Source: Osedax fenrisi
Taxonomy: Eukaryota > Annelida > Polychaeta > Sabellida > Siboglinidae
Direction of reading: 5' to 3'
Length of the DNA stretch: 64,000 nt
Assembly (NCBI GenBank): GCA_964019155.1
Contig: OZ025241.1
Location: forward strand, 91,874,723 to 91,938,722
Below the pieces are notes generated by a model that ran no database searches, was not told where the DNA came from, and saw nothing but the letters and a program-made list of their open reading frames with translations. The translations under genes were made by a program, and so were the position numbers. This document shows, piece by piece, positions 9,449-22,193 of the stretch (positions are counted from its first letter, which is position 1; each line of letters begins with the position of its first letter).

Positions 9449-12400
9449 CTATATAAGTAGTAATAGATAGATACTAGTATTAATAGTGGTAGGATAGTGT
9501 TAATGGTGGTAGTGGTGATAATGATAGTTACAGTCATTTTTCATTTTATCAAATATATATATATATTTATACTCTCTATTTCTATTTACTCAATTGTTTA
9601 CAATAAATAATAAGAAATTAAGAATATAAAATGTTGCCATATCTCAGGCACATTTCTTCAGTGTCTTGTATTCTGAGATTTTAATAGTTCTGTATTTCCT
9701 TAATAATTCTAAACATACTTTTATTTAAAAATCACAACATTAATGATGTAATTTATTATTTTTAATTCTATAATTATTGAAATTATAGTATAAATGTGGA
9801 AAGTGTTATTATACAAATATTGTTAGATTACTTAATGTGATACTACAATTATTCTAGTTTAATCATTAAATCTATAACGAATCTATACAAATTAATATAT
9901 TTAGTCAATGAAAATAGAGTAAGATATGGGTCTGTGGAGATATAATGAGTTAACCTTTTGTATTGCCACTTGATGAGAAGCAAAGCATAGAAGAATATGC
10001 CTATCATTAGCAGCATTATTATACAGAAATACAGCACACTCCAACCTAACAATGGCAATGGGTAATTAATGAGCAGTGCTTACTAGAATATATATTTGGT
10101 TAGTAATTCACTATTTGAGTGGTAATAGAATGTATACTATTAGTAAACAATTAATTGTAATAATTGTAATTTATAATTATAATACATATTATTAACTAGT
10201 ATTCATAACTAGAAGGAGTTCGCAGGTAAAATAGATTCGTTAAGTACCTAGTACTAACTACATTAGAGTAAGTAGTTAGTGCAAATTAAAATCGCTAAGT
10301 ATCTTGTACAATGGTTATTATATCTAGTACCTAGTAAAATCTCTAAATACTCTGTAATAACTATATTAACTAAGTTCCTATTACTTAGTACTAACTATAA
10401 TAGCTAGTATTTACTTCAGGAGCTAAGTAACCAGTAGAACAGCTAGGTACCTAGTACTAACTGCAATAGTTAGGTACTAGAGATTACTACTATAGCTAGG
10501 TTCCCAGGTAGTACTAACTACAGTTGCTGTTGACGTAGGCACTAGACTTGTAGTGCTAGTACTAAATACAATAGATAGGTACCTGAGATACTAGTATCAA
10601 CTACACTATCTAATAGCCTGAGTAACCAGGTAGTACTAACTACAGTTGCTGTTGATGTAGGTATACACTACAATATCTAGGTAAGTAGTTAATAGTCAGG
10701 TACCTGAGGAACTAGTACTAACTACAATAGCTAAGTGACTGCAATATAATATAGTACACTAACTAGAGTTACTGTTGATTTGGATACTAGTACTAACTAC
10801 AAGTTCCTAGAGTACCAGGTATTATCTTAAATACCCACTAATACAATAACTAAAGTAGCTGTTTATGTAGTAGATACAACCTGTACCCAGTAGTAGTAAC
10901 TATAAGTAACTAATGTACCAACCAGTACTAACTACAAGTAACTAAGGTACCAGGCACTAGTACACTAACTGCAAGTAACTAAGGTACCAGTCACTAGTAC
11001 ACTAACTACAAGTAACTAAGGTACTAGTAAACTAACTACAAGTACCTGAGATACTAGTACACTAACTACAATTGCTATTGACGTATGAGATACGGCCGGG
11101 GGACAAGGAGAAGAAGTTCTTCATCCAGAATATCTCACACAGACAATGCCGGCTCTTCAGGTCACATACACCGTGGCCTGAACACTGGTTCTGACATACT
11201 AGAGGGTGGGGGAGGGGGTTAAGCAGGTGGTAATGGGGTTATAGGGTAACGACCTGAACACTGGTTCTGACATACTAGAGGGTGGGGGAGGGGGTTAAGC
11301 AGGTGGTAATGGGGTTTATAGGGTAACGACCTGAACACTGGTTCTGGCATACTAAGGGGTGAGGGAGGGAGGGGGTTAAACGGGTGGTGATGGGGTTTAT
11401 AGGGTAACGATCTGAACACTGGTTCTGACATACTAAAGGGTGAGGGAGGGAGGGGGTTAAGCAGGTGGTGATGGGGTTTATAGGGTAACGATCTGAACAC
11501 TGGTTCTGGCATACTAAGGGGTGAGGGAGGGAGGGGGTTAAGCAGGTGGTAATGGGGTTTATAGGGTAACGATCTGAACACTGGTTCTGACATACTAAAG
11601 GGTGGGGGAGGAGGGGGTTAAGCAGGTGGTAATGGGGTTTATAGGGTAGCGACCTGAACATTGAGGTGAGGGTGGGGGGGTTAAACCTGATACTAGATAT
11701 GTTATAAACATGTTGATTATAAATAAAGGTATTCATGCATATCATTAACATAATAACTATTGGTAATATTAATTTGTTATTTATTATACACTGTGTACAC
11801 TATAAAGTATGGTAGTAATGCACAATGATAACTACTATTTAGCAGTAATGTTAGCATTGGTTCTAACATACTAGGGGGTGAGAGGGTGAGGGTAGTAATG
11901 CACTATATATGTTTAATATTAAATATTAAATAAGCTCCGTTGTCGTGCATTTATGAACTCTGACCTTTAGTGTCGAGTGAGAGGATACCGTACTCGAATA
12001 GATCTGTGTTCTTTGCTAGTTTCTCTCTCAGTGAACGACTAACTTCGTAGCCTGTGGAGTTCCGCTTCGCCGAGTGTTGGCGTACATAGAACTGTACGTT
12101 CATACTGCGGGAAGGGGGGTGGGGGTAGTGGTGGGGTGGTAAAGGGGGTAATGGTGGTGGTGAAGTGGGTGGGGGTAGTGGTGGTTGTGATGATTGTGGT
12201 GGTGGTGGTTGTATTGATGGGAGTGATGGTAATGATGGTAGTAGTGGTGTGGTGGTGGGGATTACGAGATACTCGTGAATGAACGATATGGTCGCATGAT
12301 TTAGGAGTTTGGAATAAAATAATCATTTTATAAATATAAAACCTAGTTAGACCAGTCATTGATCACATGACATAGCTATCACCTCTATGTGAATGTGATG

Positions 12401-15400
12401 TTAGTTCTAGTGTAAACATGTTGATTATAATACAGGTGTTTATGCATATCATTAACCTAAATAACTATTGTTAATATTAATATGATATTCATTATACGCT
12501 GGATTACTGCGTATACTGTAAGTAGGTCTACACCGTCTGAAGACTAACGTGTTATCGGGGTTAGAGGTCAGCGAGGTCAAGGTCACATCATCATTGTTAG
12601 CATGCAGTAGTAACGCGATATTGTTGAGGAGTTGTTTCTAGACGTATGGGGTGATGTAGTGTTACAGTGGTAGTGATGTAGTGGTACAGTGGTAGTGTAG
12701 TGTTACAGTGGTAGTGATGATGATGACTCGAGGTTAAAGCGAACGAGACCCACCTTCAGTAATTCGGTGAAATTCTTGAGATTCAAATCCAGCATCATCT
12801 CAATGTCATCTAATTCGTGACCATCTGTACGGGAGACGGGGTGTTTTAGTTGACGATCGTAATCTATAGCGTAGAGGTCAGTAATATATAGAGGTCAGTA
12901 GTTGTACGTAGTAATACATAGGGGTAACCAGTAAACTCATGAGAAGTGGTGATTTCGTGCGCTGCGTAAATTCTACTATATATAAATAAAGATCCTCACC
13001 TATAACGTACTTTGATTGCGGACGAGATCACTTCGCATGTAATCTCTGGTATCGTAGATATAGATAGTAGTCGGTATAGTTTAATTACAACCTACGTTGG
13101 GGTCACAGAGGTCACTTAAAACATAACATAGTAGGCCATACTATGTAGGGGTCGCCGTGAAGGTCACTAACTAGGCGTTACGGTGACCTTGACGCTGTTC
13201 TTGGAGCTAAGCGACTCCTCATCCGCTACCACTAGCCACCACGTGTACACTCCCAACACCATGTCGGTGAGTTGCAGCGTTGACCGGTTCATACTGGACG
13301 ATAGTATCGTCTGAGGGGGAGGTCAAGGTCAGTAGTGGAGGTCATATTACGCGGCGTTATGAGTGATCGTGTATTCTAGAAGATGTTACGACTTATTTTT
13401 TACTATTTAATTAAATTCGTTATATATATATGTATATATATTGTATATATATATACATTTATGTATATATATATGTATATATATTGTATATATATATATA
13501 TAGATATATATATATATATATATTCTCAACACTTGTGAGATTTTATAATATGTGATTTTTGTACGGGTGTTTAATAAATGATTTACTTACGGAGTTTACT
13601 TATTGACTACCTTAATAAGCATACTTAGTACTGGTATCGTATCATCTTGTAACTGATATATATGATTGAGAGTAAAGAGAAGAATCTATTTACCAATGAC
13701 CACTGAAATAAACGAAGGGAGACACATGATACGACTTACAATTATCATACAATTATTAATTGAGATTTATTGCGATTGTCTAGTTATTTATGTAAAATTA
13801 CATTTTAATATAATTACAATTTTGTAATCTTATTATATAACGTGAATGTATGATTATATATTTAGGTGATAATTATATTATATATTTTTGACACCTATAA
13901 CCAGTTAGACACCTTTAAATAGTATAATAGATTGCATCTAATTATATAATATATATATATATATATCATGTATTATATTTGTCATTAAATATAATAGTTA
14001 CAAATAAGTAACATATCTACAATAACAGCCATTTTGTATAATACAATTTAATATAGCAATAAACGATTTTATATAGTATATGGATTTATTTTAATGTACG
14101 AGGAAACCTCTAATACATGATCTCTGATAACTACGTATTAAATAATGCAATATCACCACGATATCAGTAATATGATATGCTATATTAGCTTAATAATCAG
14201 TAATATGGTAGCCTCTTCTGTTATAGAAACAAGCTTTAATCTGAGCTGGCTACAGATGTGAATATTCCCTTGAAACACTCACACATTTGCGGATATTTTC
14301 AAACATGCGACATGTTTATCTATAAAAAGCGTGAATATTCACAAATGTGGCCAGCTCATCTATAAGCTTGATGTAAAGGCTACCATATTACTGATTCTTA
14401 AGCTAATATAGCATATCATATGACTATATCGTAGTGATATTGCATTATTAAATACGTAGTAATACATCAGTAATTATATATTAATTATCTAATACATTAA
14501 AGGTTTCCCGATAAATTAACATGAATCCATGTACTATAGAGATCATGTAACCTGCTCGGCTTAAGGCGGGTGTAATGGGGATATGAGAGAGGGTGGGGGT
14601 GGAGGACTAACGCAGGCAGCAAGACTAGCGTCGTCAAGGTACCAGTGGTAGGACTTGATACTATGGTCATCCGTTGATCTAGAACCATCTAGAGTGACCA
14701 CTGAACCGTAGGGAACAGTTTGATCAGGACCAGCATCTGCCACGGGGATGTCATTCGTATCTGATGGGGGCGGAGTTAGGGGTGGGGTTAGGGGCGGGGC
14801 TTGCAGTGCGTGCTGTAGAGGAAGGGGTAATGTAAAGGTTTAGTAGATGGTTAGCGATAGGTATTGTAATTAAGGTAGAGGTAAATAATTGATCTTAATA
14901 CTATAATAGGATACATTTGTATGTGACTTATATCTATTTATAGAAATATATTCGTATATAGATAAGAAATTAATTATGTTTTAAAAATTCAATATATAAT
15001 ATTTAAATTATTTGTATATTATATTTATATATATAAATATATAAACAATTTTTAAATTAACCATAACTATAAAAATATGATAAATTAAAAATAATTAATA
15101 TTTTTGTTATTTAACTAATAATAATGATGTTTTTTAATTCTTTTATACCACATATTATAAATGATATCTGAAAATTTGAAGAAAAAAACATTCATTATTA
15201 AATTTTTGATTTCATTTAATTCAATATATTAAGAAATAAATGTCTTTAGTATTTTCTAAATAATACGTTACGTTTCTTTACGGTGATGGTTATTTCACTG
15301 TCATCGGAGAAGAGGTTAGCATCCTTCACAACGACCTTGAACTTGTAGACACCGACCTCTGACACTTTAGATGTGGTCGCAATACTTCTGTCCTTACTGG

Positions 15401-18400
15401 ATATGTTCAAATTCTCAGGGCCACTACATAGGAGGGGAAGATGCAGAATACCATGATGGCTAAGGCTATACACACACACATACACAGGATGGCTTGAATA
15501 AGGCATAACAGCATGATTAAACATGTCACAGGTAAATATTAGTAATATATGAATGATTTTATCATGTACTATATCATAAAGTGAACTTTAAGTGAGGAGA
15601 TTTAGTCTACTGCCAAAAAAACATAAGGACATGTGGTTTACGAATATTAGAGAACATTTTATTTCTCATTTGAATAGGTAAACATTTGCCTGGGAACTTT
15701 GTAATAAATACACCGTTGACAACAGTTATTCCACTATCAAGTAGGGTACACATTACAGAATGAAACTGATTGTAATTAAACATTTCTGTATATATGTATA
15801 CCAGACTATGTAGTTACGTTTATATTGATGATATCTAAAATTAATGTAAAATGTGCAGGACTAATTCATTAAAATAGTATTAATATATCTTCAGCTCATT
15901 TATTTTAATAACACACTTGGAAATAATATTATATCATTAAATATTAAGTATTATATAATCTATTATACAATCAATACATAAATATCAATGAATATTTTAG
16001 CATGACTGTAGGATCTAAGAATAGTTGTTAAAATAGTTAGAATGAGAAGAGGATTGTTAATAAGGGTAGAGTAGTTAGTAAGGGTGCAGGGTTATTAGTA
16101 AAGGAGGGTTACATTAAGGGTTGAGGGTGTCAGTAAGGGTGGAGGGTCAGTAAGGGTGGTTGGTGTCAGTTAGGGTGGAGGGTGTTAATAAGGGTAGGTG
16201 TCAGTAATGGTTGAGGGTGTCAGTAAGGGTGGAGGGTGTCAGTAAGGGTGGAGGGTCAGTAAGGGTGGAGGGTCAGTAAGGGTGGATGGTGTCATTAAGG
16301 GTGGTTGGTGTCAGTTAGGGTGGAGGGTGTCAGTTAGGGTGGAGGGTGTCAATAAGGGTAGAGGGTGTCAGTAAGGGTGGAGGGAAGTTAGTAAGGGTGG
16401 AGGGTGTCAGTAAGGGTGGAGGGTGACAGTAAGGGTAGGTGTCAGTAATGGTTGAGGGTGTCAGTAAGGGTGGAGGGTGTCAGTAAGAGTGGAGGGTAAT
16501 TAGTAAGGGTGAAGGGTGTCAATAAGGGTGGAGGGTAGTTAGTAAGGGTGAAGGATGTCAATAATGGTGGAGGGTGTCAGTAATGGTGGATGGTGTCAGT
16601 AAGGGTGGAGGGTGTCATTAAGGGTGGAGGGTAGCTGGTAAGTGTGGAGGGTGTCAATAAGGGTGTCAGTAAGGGTGCAGGGGGGTGTTAGTAAGGGTGC
16701 AGGGTGTTAGTGAGGGTAGTGTTACCTTATCTGAGACCAGAGGAACACTGTAATCTTACTATCATCAGTGCTGTTAGCTGCGTTCAGCACTAGACTGTCT
16801 ACGGGCAGGTATTCTATACGGTCTATACCCGCGTCGGCACTAGGGGGTGTGTTCGTAGCTATGGGGGCGCAGAGAGGGGTTCAGTGCAGGGCGATGTATA
16901 ATATTAATTCAATATTATGTTATTAAATTAATTAATTTAATTTAAAATTTAGGAAAAAAAATATTATATATATTTATTTAGTAGATAAAAGTTATGGATT
17001 CGAGATAAAATGTAAAGATAAATATAGTGAATAGTGAAATAAACAATGACAATGAATGCCCTTTGGAACATAACAACCATTGTGTTTTCCTAGAGGATTG
17101 GTTCTATCATAAGATAAGAGAGTTCTAACAGTATTTATAAGTGAATTAACTGTAATGAACCTACTAATACGCTTATATTATGTAATAGGGATTATATTTT
17201 CTTAGGAAATTCAGATAGTTTATCCCATTAATTCCATTATTACATCATATATCATTATATTGCATAATATTATATTATGCAATAAATGCTGTTGTTAAAT
17301 TAACATATAGATTAATATATATATATAGTAAAATAGTAGTCTAAATAATATTATTTTATCTGATGGGCTGCTAAAAATAACCTTTCTTCACGAGAACACG
17401 AACTCTGGCTTCAGAATTTTGCTGAGAGGTATCGGTGACCTATTTAAGGGATGAATCATCGATAGAGGTCAAATATAGGTCAAATAAATATTACTATATC
17501 TTAACCTTTTTTTAAATTAAATACTTAATCACTATTTTCATATACATTTTATATATCGCATTACAGTAAAGAAATTGAGTATAAATTACAGAACTTACAA
17601 ATAAATAATCAAATTACATATTAGAAACTAGACATAATTAATATTCAACAAGGTAGTCGATGATTAAAGCAAAGATAATGGAGCGTAATATTGTGATAGT
17701 TAATTTAAAATTAATTACAAAATGAAAGCCACAACCCTCTAGCATCAGTGATCCCGTGTGATTGGCTATAGCGCTATGTAGGCGAGTATATTATTGTGAG
17801 GCGGATAACCTTCAAGATGAATTCGTAGTCACCTTGTTCAAGGTCTTCCAAGGTCAGAATTGAAGTTCTCACATCCTGTTTGAGGAGGATCATTAACATT
17901 GCTTTACTCAGCCTAATTATACTATGTAGGTATTGTTGCTATGTTTGCAAGTATTGTTACGTAATTGTTAGTTATGTTACCATGGATACATCATAATGAA
18001 CTAAAGATTACTAGATTGTTAGATTATCATTATGTGAATACTGACTATAAGTGACTACTACATCAATATATAATGAATATATATATATACCTATATCAAT
18101 ATATACTGACTGTATTACAGTCACTGTAGTATATGAATATTCAAGGGATTAACAAATACTCATTTGTAATTTCCGATGATGTCAACTATAAACTACCGAA
18201 GCCAGATAGATTAGCACGAACACTAATACCACTAACACTAAGAGATATCACATACCACTAACACTACAACCTAGCACTATTGATGTGAAACCTTCATGGA
18301 GACAGCAAGGTTAGAACTCTCCGCAGTCTTGGTCCACTCGTAACTAACGATACCTGCGTATGTGTGTGTGTGTAGTGGTAGTACTAGTTCACATAGGGCG

Positions 18401-21400
18401 CCACACATATAGTCTATGTTGTATTGTATTGAATAGGAATTCAACTACGGATATTAATCAAAAAGATTAAATATAAATTAAAAAGAAAAATAAGTATATA
18501 TAAATATATTTTTAATGTGACATTTTTAACATGTATACAGGTATATGAGTGTGTGGTATGTGTGAGTAAGTGTGTGTGTGTGTGGTTTGTGTGGTGTATG
18601 AGAGTGTGTGTGTGTGGTGTGTGTGTGTGTGAGTGTGTGATAGCCAACCCTTATCATCACTGCTGCCGTTTCCGTACAATTTAACAGAGTTCTTGGGCAG
18701 CACTAAAATCTTATTCTCTCCTGCATTCGCTTTCGGCTTATAATCGGTCTCTGAAATTAGTCATTTATGTGTATATAACTTACCCGTGTATATATGTATA
18801 TATATATATATATTTATTTATATATATATAAATTAATACTAATATAACTATATGATAACAATTAAGTTTAGAATAGAATCATTAAACAAAATATTTAAAT
18901 AGATCACTCTACATTGAATAGATCTATTACACATTCGATACTTGCTGATTGCATATCTGAAACCTTCTAATACTGTAACATTTGCTATTGTCGAGTCTTC
19001 GAGTCCATCTTTATCTTTAACTAAGAGTCTATAGTGATGCGTATCTGATCAGTACAAACGTTGAGGTTTATAACACAGTTACTAAGTACATGATTCATTG
19101 ATTCATTGTAAATTAATATACAAGTTAATAAAGTCAACAAATTATTATAGCTATTATCATAGACACTCTGAATGAGGTGCAATCATTTCGATGCTTTACT
19201 TTAAGGTTGAATTAGAAAACTAGTTTCAACTCTAACTAGGTCAGTATTGTTTACTAACTTTAACTAGGTCAACACTATCGACTAATATAACTAGTTCATT
19301 ATTATTGAATAATTCTAATTAGGTCAGAATTATGGATTAACTTTAATTAGGTCAGAATTATTGACTAACTGTATCTAGGTCAGCACTGTTGACCCTAATA
19401 TCTAATTAACTAGGTGACTAACTTGAATTGATAGTGACCGGGTTGTAGACTGTTGAGGCGCAGGATGTCCTGATTATTGTCCACGTTGTTGAATATCTCT
19501 GATTTGATTGGTCCACTGACTAGTTGCCACGAGTAACTAACGATGCCGACATCATCGGTACTACCTGTCAATCAAACACGCGCCGTAATAGTTGTATTGC
19601 GAATAGGAGAGTGACATACACGTAGATGATGTTTAATTAGTAGCGGAATATAATTCATTAGTTTTACATATTATAATAATTATTAACGAATTTGCAACAA
19701 AAATATACAATAGAGTCTTTAATTTATAGTATAAATTTTATACCCTTTGATAATTCTATAAATTAAAGAAATAAAATGATATTTCATTAGATTTACATAT
19801 TATGAACGGATTTGCAACAAAGACGAGACGATCGAGTCTTAATGTATGCCCTATAAGAATTCTATAAATTAAAGAAAGAAAATGATATGGAAAATATGAA
19901 ATTAAGAAATCCAATTACTTTTTCTATTCCATTTTATATAAATTTACTGATTTGAATGATGCACAAGAATCACTTACATATACATACTAGTAGGTAGCAT
20001 AGCTGTGCTATATACAATGTAACGCATGCGATAGGGCTATACTATAATAGTACACACACACACGCACGCATGCATGAGTCTAACTTGCTCCGTCCAGGAT
20101 GAATTCTTTAGGGTATTCTATTTCCTGCGACTTGGGCTTCACCCTCGCGACTGGGGCATTGTTCTTTATGATGGCTAGAGGTCAAATGATTAAGTAATGT
20201 TGTTTAGAGGTCAAATATTTAAGTATTATAGGTAGGGGTCAAATTTTTAATTAATAATAGGTTTAGGTCAAATGATTAAGTAATAATTGGTAGAGGACTA
20301 TGTTTAAGTCATAATAATAGTTATAAATACAATTCATTAATAAAGATAAAGTTAAAATTAAGAAGTCATATACATCATTAATCAGAAGATAATAAGTAGG
20401 ATAAAGTGAAATTCTGAGGTGGCTAACTAACGTTTCAATACGGTGACATTGACATATGATTCAGCATAGGCATTATGTCCACTAGCGGTAACTTTGAATG
20501 TGAAGAACCCGGCCTTTAGCTGTGTATAGGTATTGTAGGGGTATAGAGGAGGTATTGAGGTGTAGCAATAGTCAGTCAGTAGTAGTAGGAGTAGTGGTCA
20601 AGGTATAAGCATTATGGCCAATAACAGTCATTGTTGGAAGTAAGAGACCACCCTTCAGTTGTTAAGATAGTGGTCAGTAGTAAGTGTAGGTATACATTAG
20701 TGATGTAAATGAATAGTTTTTCATTGTTCAGTAATCACTTTTAAAAATGTGTCTATTTGATATTAATTCATTCAAAAATATCAATATCACTATTAGTTGT
20801 TAATATTAAATAAGTATTAGAATAGTTCTAAAAGCACATTTAATTTCTATATTATTTTATTAACTATACATGCCACAATTTAATTCATAAACATTCTTAT
20901 ATAATAATAACATATCTACATTATTACCAGAGATGAGCTTGGTGATTGAGAAATCAGAATAAAAATAAACTTTCACTTTCTGCGGAGTTGCTCGAGGTGC
21001 GTAAAATATTCTAGAGCTAATTATTAGATTTTCTATATTTCATCTCACATCTAGTCCACCATATGATGGAAAATTCATCAATAGTTTATTCACCAAAAAA
21101 AGTTACTAATATCAGTAGACTATTCGGTATTAAATATTTGTTTTGAACTATTCGCTTTTGTTGTCCTACAAAGTTTGTTTTACAAACTATTCGTTTTAAA
21201 CCGAATATTTCAATTAGATTCATATATTCGCTCTTCATCTAAATGCCTAGTACACACTGGTGTTGGGTATAGCTTACATGATAATCACATGTGATGAGGG
21301 ACATGGTTGCATGTAACATAACGTATCCATTGTGTATCCAGTGCTATATCCTATATCTAATACACCCGTCTGTTAGAATTTACATCGATTGTAAACATTC

Positions 21401-22107
21401 TGTATTCATGTAATTAGGCGATATGTGATCGAATATATAATATATGAATATATAATATATGATAGAATATATAAATATATGATAGATTTAGAGTATATGG
21501 ATAATAAAGGTTTGTATTTCCTAGCTAGGTTACATTAACACATTAGATATAGGTATTTACAAAGTTAGAATGTCCATCTATTCATCTGACCATTACACTG
21601 TCCACACTATAATAATCACCCCATAAGAGACATGCCACCCTACTACTACCAGATGTAGGTATTACCTCAGTGAGGGTGCAGGTGTCGGTGTTTAGACCAG
21701 TCATCACCCCTATATCGTTGACTGATGAACTCTCCTCCAGACTCCACGAGAAGTCGTAATCGACAGCTGTTGGGGGGGGGGGTAACAGGGGTTGTTATGT
21801 ATTAAGGTGAGATAATGCATGGGGTAATGGGGGTTATTATGTATTGGGGGGATGATAATGCATGGGGTAATGGGAGGGGGTTATGTATTGGGGTGATGTA
21901 ATAAATGATGTAACAGTTTGTGTTGAAATGAATGATATAACAGTTTGTGATGATGCATTAAGTAACACCTATATTGCTAGTTATTACCAATAAAGCATCG
22001 TGCTTTATTAAGTGCTAAGTAATAACAATAATGATATACTTAATACACATTAAGGAGTAACAATGTATTACTCAGTGATATAACTAAATATGTTACCAAA
22101 CACTGTG

Positions 22108-22193
<86 letters not shown>

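Noticed and set aside
11219..11751. Two overlapping proline-rich repeat ORFs on the minus strand
   Set aside because: They read through the intronic minisatellite next to exon 23. The repeat proteins differ by frame and have no start context or splice support.
12039..12359. Thr-rich minus-strand ORF overlapping exon 22
   Set aside because: It is in another frame from exon 22 and reads the GTG-type simple repeat; exon 22 in the chosen frame matches the family.
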